Below are positions 1 through 10,559 of a stretch of DNA of 64,000 nucleotides, piece by piece (positions within the stretch are counted from its first letter, which is position 1; each line of letters opens with the position of its first letter). The notes under the pieces were generated by a model. The model was given only the letters and a program-made list of their open reading frames with translations. It was not told the DNA's origin and did no database searches. The stretch lies in NCBI RefSeq assembly GCF_964340395.1, contig NC_135564.1, positions 18,336,931 to 18,400,930 of the forward strand. The letters run 5' to 3'. The position numbers and the translations under genes are program-made. Origin of the DNA: Glandiceps talaboti (Eukaryota; Hemichordata; Enteropneusta; Spengelidae).

Positions 1-7
1 TTTAGCG

Positions 8-86
8 ATGTATGTATGTATGTATGTATGTATGTATGTATGTATATGTGTGTGTGCCTGTCTGTCTGTCTGTCTGTCTGTCTGTC
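8..86. repeat. (TATG)n then (TCTG)n microsatellite
   Basis: A run of TATG units passes through a short TG stretch into a run of TCTG units. The sequence just after it (TCATCGTTTTC..., then a stretch resembling TAGAATAATGGCT) matches the sequence beside the TCTG array near 53.3 kb. It is therefore probably the internal microsatellite of a dispersed element whose left end lies outside the window. Confidence 0.9.
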
Positions 87-89
87 ATC

Positions 90-1020
90 GTTTTCCCTAA
101 AACGTCTAGCTCAGTTCAAACGAAACTTGCATATTATTTAGAATAATGGCTTGAACTAGTGAGGGTTTGATCCTATGAATATTTTCGATGCATGTGCATA
201 AATAACTACTTTGGCAATTAGGCATTATCTTAACAGGGCATGCTTCAAATTCAAAGAGTGCATGTGTTCTACATATCTTTTAAATGCTCATGTAGCTTTT
301 ATTCCTAATGAGCAGTTTGCATAACTAATGGCTTCCAGTAATTAGCCTATATTAAGAATACACGCAATACATTCAAATTCCACATAAGTTGGTAGACACA
401 TCAAACATAAAAAGCTTGGTGTATCTTTTGAATGAGTCATTTATCTATATCTTAGGAATACACACTTCAACTTCCATATAACTTGTTATATAGATACATC
501 AACCATAACAAGGCACAATGTTCTACAAAGGGTGTTTACGTACCTATTAGTTGTAATACTTAATTTGCATAACTAATGACGTTTGGTCTTTAGGCTAGAT
601 CTTAAGAATGCTTCAAATTTGGTATAATTAGGTACATGCATTAATCAGATGATAAAAGGTGCGTTTGGTACCGTTTGTTGATGCACTTTTTAAAAAAAAT
701 TTAGCCCGTCATTTGCATAAAATCTTTATTCATTATGCAATGTATTGAGAATACAAGCTTCATATTTCATATATTGTGGTAAATACATTGATAATAACAA
801 AGTGCACGAGTCGTATGAAGCTTGTTAATGTAATTATCATATTTACGTATTTAATAATATGTTAATTAATGCAAGCTTCAAAGTTCATATAGTTAGGTTT
901 ACTAATTTGCCAATTATCATATACGATAGCTACAGCGCCGAATTTTGAATTACATTCGACAAATTATTGTGTGTAGGAACAAAAATCTAAAGTCTTTAGA
1001 CATTCAGTTTACATCTGGTG
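90..1020. repeat. AT-rich dispersed element body with degenerate internal monomers
   Basis: Phrases such as TTTGCATAACTAATGA, TATCTTAAGAATACA and ACATCAACCATAACAA recur several times with changes, giving degenerate direct repeats of irregular spacing. The same phrases occur in reverse orientation at 2.87-3.6 kb and again at 7.3-7.96 and 53.15-53.3 kb. No coding capacity is seen. The segment near 974-1020 (GTAGGAACAAAAATCTA ... CAGTTTACATCTGGTG) is shared with 10517-10575. Confidence 0.6.
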
Positions 1021-1213
1021 CATATTGTGTACACTCTTTGTCTCCATATTGCTTAATTCAACTTAACATTAGTAGTTCCCGACTCACACTATAAGTATGT
1101 GTATATATGTTTGCTTTGGATTATGCAAATTGAGACTTTCTTTTAAAATTTGGGGGAGGAGATCGATGTTTTTGTGGGTTGTTTTCTTGAGTCAGTCAGT
1201 CATAATGCCATTA

Positions 1214-1561
1214 AAGAGGCCATAAGGACGACACATGGGTATTGACTTTGGATTTTTAATTATTACGACAACTCTAAATATGTTTATCCTTGAAGGACAA
1301 TGCGAAACAACATTATACTAAATCTTTGTTTGTAATTCAATAAACTCTAATTCAATTTTTAAAAAGTATGTGTTACTGCAGATACAATAACAAACTTTTC
1401 ATACACCTTGTTAGCTTTTTGCATTTCACTGAGTTACAAACACGGATTTGCTTTTGGTCGATGCTGTTCACATTGGTTAGTGAAGTAGGAAGCCATTGTA
1501 GTGGTGTCTTAAGAATTAAAAATCCAACATAAATACCCGTGTGTCATCCAAATGGCCTCTT
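1214..1561. mobile_element. Foldback/MITE-like element, copy 1
   Basis: The ends are inverted copies of each other: AAGAGGCCATAAGGACGACA at the left and its near-complement ending GGCCTCTT at the right. The similarity continues inward through GGTATT and GGATTTTTAATT for about 50 bp. The core contains TACAATAACAAAC and GAGTTACAAACA, both also present in the core of the element at 44274-44609. It has no transposase, so it is non-autonomous. A TA target duplication is possible but not clear. Confidence 0.65.
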
Positions 1562-1564
1562 AGA

Positions 1565-2510
1565 TGTGTTCACTACTACCGTGTTCGTCATTAACCTAAT
1601 ATGTCAGTCTTATATCACCTGTGATAATCACTTGATTGCTAGCCTCTGTAGACATTGTGAAACGAGTGTTCTTTTAGACAATGTAACATAATGACACTTC
1701 AGTACGGATAAATAAGCTTACCAAACACACAAATAATATGATATATATTTCAGAAACGATGAATGTTAAACATAAGTCTGAATCAACATCAAGCACTGAC
1801 TGTGACATTTGTAATCTACCTGTTGAGGGCGCATGCTAATGTACGCGTGTAAGTTCTATCACTACCACCTGACATGAATGGTTTTGAATCAACATTACAG
1901 CAATATACCTCACACAATAACATTTCGTTCTTAATATCTCACTGGCCAGATTAGTGTCTAATGATCAATAATGTTAAGGGACACGAAGGTGGCGTGATCA
2001 GACTGCCGTTGTTGTTGCACACGAGAACTTCAAAATAAGCCACTAGAGTTGTGCACATTCATTGTAAGGTAAACTGGATTTTGCATCTTAAAAATGTGAA
2101 GTCCAATACTGCTTTGTAGGTATGGCGTGTAGTGTGAAAGGTACACAGCACACGATATAATAATTTACTTATAAAATGTATTAATATGACAGTTCACTAT
2201 TATAGCATAATAAGTAAAAGATCCAATTGCCCGAAAAGATGTCTCTAATTTTAATATGAAAGGAATATAAAATTAAACATAAAAATGGTTTATTAGTGAA
2301 ATAATGAACCCATTGATATCAATGCTTCTTTAGTCATAGTTTACGTGAAGGCCGTAATTGACCGCGGGCGATGTTTGTTTAGCGTGTTCGTAATTATAAA
2401 TATTACAGCATGTGGAAATTGATGACGCATTGTATGGTAGTTTGGTAATATCATAACTAGATATTATTCAAATTAATGCTTTCTTCGTTCAGCCAGAGAA
2501 ATTACGAGTG
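1565..2510. other. Intergenic, nothing recognised
   Basis: AT-rich unique-looking DNA. I see no open frame with exon-like composition, no RNA gene and no long repeat. Confidence 0.5.
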
Positions 2511-2512
2511 TT

Positions 2513-2736
2513 CTAAGGGTCCTTATCACTACAAATTGATAGGCGAGTAGTACTAAAACTCAAGTCGTAAGTACTTTCCGAATGAATGAAATAAAATGAT
2601 TGGGAATAACATAATTCTACCTCTTTCCGTAAGTAAAATGTATGGAAATTGGGAGGAATAATGGCAATTTGGAATGTTTTGACTCGTATTTTGGTCAACG
2701 CAGAACTAATGATGCAGTCACTAGTTGTGACGTAGA
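2513..2736 (+). repeat. Dispersed repeat, copy 1 (partner at 35347-35556)
   Basis: Collinear matches to 35347-35556 run over about 210 bp: CTAAGGG-TCACTAC, then GGAATAA-ATAATT-TACCTC, then TTTGGAA-GTTTGA-CTC and ACAGAACTA...GACGTAGA in the same order. Short gaps and many substitutions mark it as an old repeat. No coding signal is present. Confidence 0.55.
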
Positions 2737-2869
2737 ATCACCTGTCGGGACCAATCAGTGGTGGGGTTACCACCAAAAGTGCAACCAATTAAGTCATATA
2801 TCATTGATTTTGGGCCTATACACAGTATTGCAATGTAAAATTTCTGAACTATAGCTATTCTACATGATG

Positions 2870-3641
2870 TACCACTTTATTGGAAAATTAATGATAGGAA
2901 ACTGTATGAAATTTGAAGCTTACAGAGTTTTAACATGTTGCCTAATTATAAATAACTCCATTAATTATGCAAATTCTAAAGATATTACATAATTATCAAA
3001 ATGATTATTCATGTAAATTGCACATCCCATTAAAAAACTAGGCATCAAGCTCGTATGATTCTTATGATTGATGGATGTACCAAGTTAAATGCAATTTGAA
3101 GTTTGCATTCTTAAGATATGGCCTAATTACCGAAAATCATTAATTAGGCAAAATACTAATTAAAATTTAAAAACTATACCAACAAGCTTTAGAAGAGGAT
3201 GTGTGTGTTTTCTCATGGCTGATGCATGTGCCACATTATATGGAATTTGAGGCATGAATTCCACATATACAGTTTAATTTATATTGAAGATCATTAATTA
3301 TTCAAATTACTCATTAAAAGTAAAAGCTATATCAACAAGCGTCATAGGACAGGTGTGTATCATTATGGTTGATATGTGTACCAAATTACATGAAATTTGA
3401 AGCTTGCATAATCTTAAGATATACGGAAAATCCTTAATTTTGCAAATTATTCATTAAAGTGTAAACTATACCAACAAACTTTTATAGGACTTATGGTTCC
3501 AATGATATAATCATTTATGCAAATGATGAATTAATATTTATTGAATATTTACCAAAATCTATACAGCACATTTCATTATTATATGAAGATGTGTAGTTTC
3601 ATTGGAATCGATGACGTAGTTTTTGAGATATCGTGTCAACA

Positions 3642-3690
<49 letters not shown>

Positions 3691-3726
3691 AGGCAGGAGC
3701 ATAACATAGCCTACCCATACGGGAGG
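2870..3726 (-). mobile_element. Microsatellite-bearing TIR element, minus orientation
   Basis: Read on the minus strand the element starts at 3726 with ACCTCCCGTATGGGTAGG. ATGTTATG follows, then a (TG)n array (3642-3690 on the plus strand), then GACACGATATCTCAAAAACT and several AT-rich monomers with ATTTGCATAAT-type phrases. The left end matches the elements at 9893, 7090 and 53430. The far end is uncertain; a degenerate candidate terminus lies near 2619. Confidence 0.55.
3642..3690. repeat. (AC)n microsatellite
   Basis: Nearly uninterrupted CA dinucleotide run inside the TIR element above. It occupies the place where the other family members carry TCTG units. Confidence 0.97.
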
Positions 3727-5340
3727 TAAAATTGGTTCCATGATAAGTACTGTCTCAATTACACTTAGCGTGGTGTTATATGTCAACAAGAACATCGTGT
3801 AATAACAGAAATATAAAAGGGATCAGTGAACTCTGCCGTAATGTAAGCTGCCTACACATTCAAGAACACCCACTTAGATGTGGTAGCCTAAGAAAAGTAT
3901 GGTTGTGTATGAAAGATGGTCGTGTCGCACCAGAATTGTCTTGTAATAACTGTCATGAAACATGAACTTTTAGGTGTGAATATCAACAATGGAGGTCATA
4001 ATGATAATAATGTGTTGTACTTTTAATCATCATTTACTTGCGTGTCTTCAAATAAACGCATATTCGCAAATTTCTGGAGAGCCATGGTAAGATTTTATAT
4101 CATATAAACTTCGCGAAATTGCCTAGAAACACTAAATTGAAACAGGATTCACATTCCGTGTTCTCTTACTGTGTTAGCAGTGGTACAACGTTGCTTTATG
4201 GAGTCAGAAGATGCACGTGTATTAGATGGACAATACATATTCAAGAATACTAAGTACCTATTACCTTCAGAAAAGTAGTCATGGATATGTATTTGTTCAT
4301 CTAACACATATATGCATATCTGCCCACATCCATTATGCGCTGGCACCTGACGATTGTGAAGCAGGTTTCGATTTGCCGTGAATTTATATGGCGTAAAATC
4401 AAGAAATGACTTTCCTGAAGCCAAAGTTTACAAAATATGCCTTCCCCTTGACAATTTATCTGTTGTGAATTACCACGTACAGAAGTTATTAATATTTACA
4501 GTAGTTCGTCAATATAAAAGTTGATGAATAAGGTTTGAACTTTTCAATAAAATAGAAGGTATAACAATGTCAATTTATTTGTTGATGGCATGCCATTGAC
4601 GATTGTACATAGATCATTTGTTACCCTAATTACTACGATCTGATAAATATCGCATGGATTCTCATATCTACTTTTACGAAATGAAATACGCATTCCCAAT
4701 ATATACTGATAAAATCTGTGATTACATCACCCACGTCTAGAGGGATAGGTCTGATATTCAATTATACTCGAAAGCAATGGTTATAGTTCAGGGTCACTGC
4801 TAATGTCAATGTTACTCTAAAACTCTATACGTTATAACATGTCATGGCTAAACGTCATGACTACTAGATCATGTATTTGTATAGTAAATTAGATTAACCA
4901 AAGTAAAACTTTACAATATTAAAGCTCGTGTATACGCACATGGAGACACACACACACGTACGTACGCACGCGCGCGCTCACTGATGCACGTTAATGCATG
5001 CATGTGTGTGTTTGTGTGTACACGTACATCATCTATCGACATTTGGGTTCCATAAATGGAATTTTCAAAAAATAATCCAACTATAAATAATATAATATGT
5101 AATTCATTGAATAGCAATTATCTTGTTAAACGCAAATAAATTGTACTGTCTAGACAAAAGAGTAACATTTGATAGTAGGATTGTGATATATAAAGCATTT
5201 TGCTCCTTATAACAAATGGGTAATACTATCAATGATACCATATCTGCGTAACGCTATATACAATATAATGACAATTATGATTGCAGTCTAAAATTAAGGC
5301 TGATGATATGAAAGATAAAAATGATATGAAAGGATTGTCT
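3727..5340. other. Intergenic, nothing recognised
   Basis: AT-rich DNA with short low-complexity patches, for example mixed CACACG/ACGT at 4948-5030. Open frames here are short and have no domain or splice support. Confidence 0.5.
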
Positions 5341-5344
5341 TGGT

Positions 5345-6167
5345 TTAGGGAGCCTTCAGTATTTACAGGGTAGAGGGCCGGGGGAATTAGGGGGAGTCAT
5401 TGTTTAGAAATCAGCTCTCATCATATCGGAGGGCCATATTTTAGGAAATTGGGATTGGGGAGGATCACATTGTATTGCCTAACATTGCATTATTTTGGGT
5501 TTTTTCATCTCATCGCTGCCACCAGTTCCAAATCCCCATTGCTGCCATTCAGGTTAGGGTTAGGGTTAGGGGTAGGATTAGGGTTGGGATTACGGTTAGG
5601 TACCATGATATCAGCCTTTATCAAATTGCTGCTGACAATCATGCAATGAATTAATAGTCAGTTGTGGTGTGAGGAGAGGAGTGGGTCTCACAGGTGTAAA
5701 ACGGGAGCATTTGGGTAAGATAATAGGTATAATGTTGTGGAGATGTTGACCTCATTCCCGACAATGTCTGGACTAGTGTGCCAATCTAATCATTGGGAGT
5801 TGAATTGTGGCCTTCAGCTCAGCCAATGAGATCCAAACACCGGTATTTATTAATGTAGTGCCTTCACACACATCCAAATGTCGGTAGTAGGGGGAAATTA
5901 TCCAATGTCTTTAAAACTTTCAACATTGGTGGCAGCGGAGGCATGAAGTCCTCACCATTGATTCTGAGGCTCATGTCCTTTACATGTCTTACAGCATTTG
6001 ACTCGTTTTTTGAATAGGGGAGGGTCATGTTTTAGAGAAAGAAAGTTGAGGGAGAGCCACTTTTTTGCACAATGGAGTCGGGGAATTCGAAGGGTCAAAT
6101 TTTACGCAACAGTATTAGCCTAGTTTTCCCCTGCCCTACCCTCTTGTAATTACTGAAGACTTCCTAA
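5345..6167. mobile_element. TIR element of about 820 bp, non-autonomous
   Basis: The left end TTAGGGAGCCTTCAGTATTT continues through ACAGGGTAGAGGGCCGGGG. The right end at 6128-6167 is its imperfect reverse complement: CCCCTGCCCTACCCTCTTG, then TAATTACTGAAGACTTCCTAA. This gives terminal repeats of about 40 bp. The inside is G-rich and carries a telomere-like array. No transposase frame is seen, so it is probably a non-autonomous DNA element. Confidence 0.6.
5552..5599. repeat. Interstitial telomere-like (TTAGGG)n array
   Basis: About eight imperfect units of TTAGGG, with variants GTAGGA, TTGGGA and TTACGG. This is the animal telomere motif in an internal position. It lies within the TIR element at 5345-6167. 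Confidence 0.85.
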
Positions 6168-6539
6168 CAAATGTATACAGAAATACCATAATGGGTGAAT
6201 TACAGAACAACAAGGTATGAGACGGGTAAACTTTGCTGGAGCTGTCGTTACATAAATCATCTTAGCTACCTTATGTGAACGCCTCGAACTAATAATAATA
6301 AGAAGAACGAGTATTTGTAATGTTCCTTGAACTAAAGGCGCTCACAATTGTTAGCACGCACGGTTCAATGGTGGCTTAGCAACCCTTTATACTTCCTCCA
6401 TACAAGCCTCTATAAACGCATAGGAATAAAACACTCACATTGCAACCTCTATTCTACCAGGTCCCCAATTATACAGCGTTTGCTGAGGCCCGATCGTGGT
6501 TCAAATCTTACCCAAGGACTTGCCGTTCAGAAACAAACG

Positions 6540-6612
6540 GCAGCGACGGATCTGGAACCTGCAACCTACAGATTCCAAGCCGGTCACTCTAACCATTCGC
6601 CCATCATGACTC
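6540..6612 (-). repeat. tRNA-derived SINE head
   Basis: On the minus strand the order is GGGCGAATGGTTAGAGTGAC (box A-like), then GGCTTGGAATCTGTAGG, then GGTTCCAGATCC (box B-like with one extra base). Spacing and wording are those of a tRNA-derived SINE promoter. The stems do not pair well enough for a working tRNA gene. The SINE body is unclear. Confidence 0.5.
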
Positions 6613-7089
6613 CACGACTGTTTTAATCACGTCGTGTGATGCAGGCGTTGCTAGTGTTATATCCGTACTGTCGTTTAACTACCAAATTGAATGTTATTTC
6701 TACCAGTCCAGAAAAAACTCAGCTATATCAATACCAGTTGACAAGTTTATTTTCGACTCTTGCAAAAAGAGAGACAATTCAGAAATACATACATCATTAA
6801 TACCGATTTAGAATATATATACTTCAAGCTTATTATCATTCTGTTATCACATGTATCATAAATAATTTTGCTGATTGTTTTGTGATTGGGAAACCCTTTC
6901 AGTGTGTCTGCTGCCTTTACTTGAAACGGTTGACCTTGCAGTTATACGGAGTCAAATTATGCAGGATATATTTTGGTCAATTCTTAGAATCATCGTAACT
7001 GAGCTGCCCACTTGAATAAAAGTGTCACTTAAAGACTTCTCGTTAAGCAACGCTTGTCATATTGACAGATCTAGTCACCAAGCCCAACA

Positions 7090-7118
7090 TACTTCCGTAA
7101 GGGAAGGTTACATTATGC

Positions 7119-7169
<51 letters not shown>

Positions 7170-7960
7170 ACACTGTCCGTCTGTCTGTCTGTCTGCCTGC
7201 CTGCCTGTCTGCCTGCTTGCATGCCTATCTGTCTGCCTGCCTGCCTGCCTGCCTGCCTGTCTGTCTGTCTGTTTATTTGATTGTCTGTCTTTCTTTGTAT
7301 TTTTCTGTGGACACAATATCTAAAAACTGAATTCTACTGAAACTTGTTAAATATCTTCTTTATGCTAATGCCAAGCAAGCATCCTTTGGATATTAATGAG
7401 CGGTATAAATACATGTCTTGCTGGTATATATCTTAGTTTTATGCATCAATAATAGGGTAATATCTAAATTTGGTCTATAGGTCCATGATAACTAACCACA
7501 CTTGCCCTAAAAAGCGTGGTGTAGTTGTTTTTAATTTTAGTAACTTGCATAATCAATGATTATTGACAATTACTCAATATCGTAAAAATTATATTAAATT
7601 AAATTTCATAAAATTTTGTACCTACATTGATAAAATGTACAAAGTGCCCATACGTGGTAAAGCTAACAGATGTATCTTTTGATTTTCATGCATAATTGAT
7701 TTGTGTTAAGGTAGACAATATCTTCGCAATGTAACCTACAAATTTCATAGAATTAATATAATTCGATTTATACTTATACATCGGTGATGACAAAACTCGT
7801 GTTTCCTTAAAATCTTATTGGAGTAGCGTTTGATTTTAATGAGTAATTTGCATATTTACTGACTTTTGAAAATCAGGCAATGTACAAACTTCAATTCCAT
7901 ATAATATCGACATGAGTTGAAACTAACAAAGCACTTTAGCAATATGAAGTCTGTTGATGT
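7090..7960 (+). mobile_element. Microsatellite-bearing TIR element, plus orientation
   Basis: It begins ACTTCCGTAAGGGAAGGTTA followed by CATTATGCG, a slightly changed version of the left end at 9893. A TCTG/CCTG array follows at 7120-7291, then GGACACAATATCTAAAAACT, then AT-rich monomers with TTAATGAG and TTTGCATA phrases. The right terminus was not found and the end given is approximate. Confidence 0.55.
7120..7291. repeat. (TCTG)n/(CCTG)n microsatellite
   Basis: About 40 tetranucleotide units with interspersed CCTG variants. Long open frames across it on both strands are artefacts of the repeat. Confidence 0.97.
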
Positions 7961-7969
7961 AGCTTCTAA

Positions 7970-9860
7970 ATTTAGTTAGGACTTTATATAAAAATGCATT
8001 TGGGGGATTTTCCGCCAATTCTTTACCAGTGTAACTGCATTCACAAATTTCCCTTTTAATCCAGTAGTGATAGATTAGTTTTGCCAGAAAAATGGTACAT
8101 GGTCATTTACATGTCCATTTATTTCCATCTTAAGAATAGCAGCATTCCTATTACGGTATTACTTGGAACATTATTGGGATATACTGTTTGGGTAACTTTT
8201 GGTTCAGATGAACATCTTCCTATTTTGTTCTACAAAAACAAAAATGCGAGAATGAGTGTTCGTGGACTCTGGGTTCATACCTGGTAATGAAATTTTTACC
8301 CACAGAGTCAAAATTTATCTTAGAAGCGAACGAAGATGTTTAAATGTCACACGTAGGCGAACTTAATTTATCAATTTGATGACATCACAACTGAGTACAC
8401 CCAAAATAGTTTCAGGGTCTTAGAAACAATGTACGTGCGTAAACATGTCACCAAAATATGATTATGTTATTGTCATTTTACCGCATAAATCGATGTGTCA
8501 TTGACAACAGTGCTAATTTCGTGCGTTTTTGTTTATTTGTGGTTTAACGACACACAGGAAACAAGGAAAGTAGACATATGATTGACCTAAAATTATTATT
8601 GGTATCATCAAGATTTTGGTAATTGGTAAAATTATAGTCTCCCTGAAATCAATCATTTAATGGCTCGCATGGGAATACATGATTACATTGCAGAAAACCA
8701 TTAGTCCTAATATCTTCGAAGGGATCATTTCCAAAAATGTGTTGTCCTTACACAACCAAAATGTATCTTCAGTGTCATGTCCTCTTTGCTTCTTATAGGC
8801 TATAAGTATTATTCATCTTTCTTCTGGTCACAATGTTTGCGTCTTTCGATGTCGTGGGCAATTTTAAACGTTTATTTGTAGTATTCCGAACGAATCCGAA
8901 CTTTTATTTACTGATAACATCACTTTAAAAACTTAACAAAAAATAAAATAAATAAATTACAAATAAATAAATAAAAAAATGAATTAACATGAATTAAAAG
9001 ACAGTGTGGATTCCTTCGAATATTACAAAATAAACGTTATTAACATCGAAAATGTAACTCAAAAAACTACGACCAGAAATGAATAATACCTAGCTAAAAT
9101 ACCTAGTTAAGTAAAAGCTTCATTTGCAAAAGCTTTGGGGTTTTGAATAAGTGCGCCCTCAATCGACAAGAATGAGCAATATCTTGGTACAATCAACGAT
9201 ATCATCTACAGTGAATTTCACAAATACCGCGTAGCTTTTCTGTTTGATACCACGACGCATATACGACACTTCATTAGCAAGATCGCATTTTTTGCTTCAT
9301 TTAGTCGTCAAAATGAAATAAACCATTTAAATGTATTGCAACTCCATACAGTCATTCGGGCGCCAATGTTTTTCTTAGTATCAAAACACCCAATGAAGGG
9401 CGCGTAAAATGTCCTTTGTGGTGTTCATTTGATGTCTGTATGGTGGCATGTGTAGTTCATTTCATTTAGACAAAATGTAGCAAGAAACTGTACTCATTCA
9501 ATCTTGCATCATAACGTGTAGCATGTTCTGTTTCTTATTGGTTTCTGCGTGGTTGTTTGAAACACAAAAGCTGCACGGTATTGAGAAATTCGCTGTAGTT
9601 TCCATAAGTGTATAGGGACTGCATTGGTTTCTGTATTATGCCAAATACAGGATAAGGTGACAGCTGACACTTGTTTATTTATTTCTAACTGTAACTGACA
9701 AAATAAATCTACCTTGTAGCTGAAGTATTAAATATAAACCCTGGTCGCCTGCCCTCTCTGGCAGAATGTACATATTTCGCAAACAGCTGTAGAAGGCTCA
9801 CTGGTTACCATACCCAGTTCACATGAAGTTATCGTGTTATCAATCAATAGCATACATTCA
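7970..9860. other. Intergenic, nothing recognised
   Basis: AT-rich DNA with an A/T low-complexity patch at 8938-8990 (AAATAAAT units). No gene, RNA or clear repeat was found. Confidence 0.5.
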
Positions 9861-9892
9861 ATTGTTACCTCCCGTATAAAGGGAAGGTTAGT

Positions 9893-9928
9893 ACCTCCCG
9901 TAAGGGGAGGTTATGTTATGCGTCTGTA

Positions 9929-9965
<37 letters not shown>

Positions 9966-10555
9966 GAGTACACGGTGTCTAAAAAAATCCCTACAGCATG
10001 GATTATTCGATTTGAATAAGTTTGTATTTCTTATGGTTGTCTGTAATTTGGGGGAATTACAATATAGATTTGTGTTATTATACTTGAATGTCTTCATAGC
10101 CTATTTACGATGCTGTCAAGATACATCTCAACAGCACTATAATATATAGTCTGGGCATGTCTGTCAGTGACGATCAAACCAAGGTGCCCTGTTTCCACAC
10201 GGTGTACTGACCCGAATCTAGGCAAGGAGACTTTCGTATTTAGTAAAACGTTGAAATAAAACCCGAAAAATCACATTGAATGGTCGGCATACTGCATAAT
10301 TAACTGAGATATTAAAGTTCATGAAAGATCGTCTTGCTAATATACAGCCAATGTCAAGGGCTATTCGTCAATACAGTTCAATCATGCAAACATGTACTGT
10401 CGTGGATGGAAGATCAAATTTCATACAGTTTCATGAACTTGATCTCCAAATTATCATGTATGATACTATTCATAGCTAAGCTTATAGCTCAGATTTTCGC
10501 ACGTCAACAATGAATGTAGGAACAAAAATCTATTGATTTTCCCCTTACGGGAGGT
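9893..10555 (+). mobile_element. Best-preserved microsatellite-bearing TIR element (663 bp)
   Basis: The left end is ACCTCCCGTAAGGGGA and the right end (10540-10555) is its exact reverse complement, TCCCCTTACGGGAGGT, so both termini are visible. GGTTATGTTATGCG and a TCTG array (9921-9966) lie just inside the left end. A second, mutated left terminus (ACCTCCCGTATAAAGGGAAG) sits 26 bp upstream at 9867, suggesting a nested or duplicated end. No transposase is encoded. Confidence 0.7.
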
Positions 10556-10559
10556 ATTC

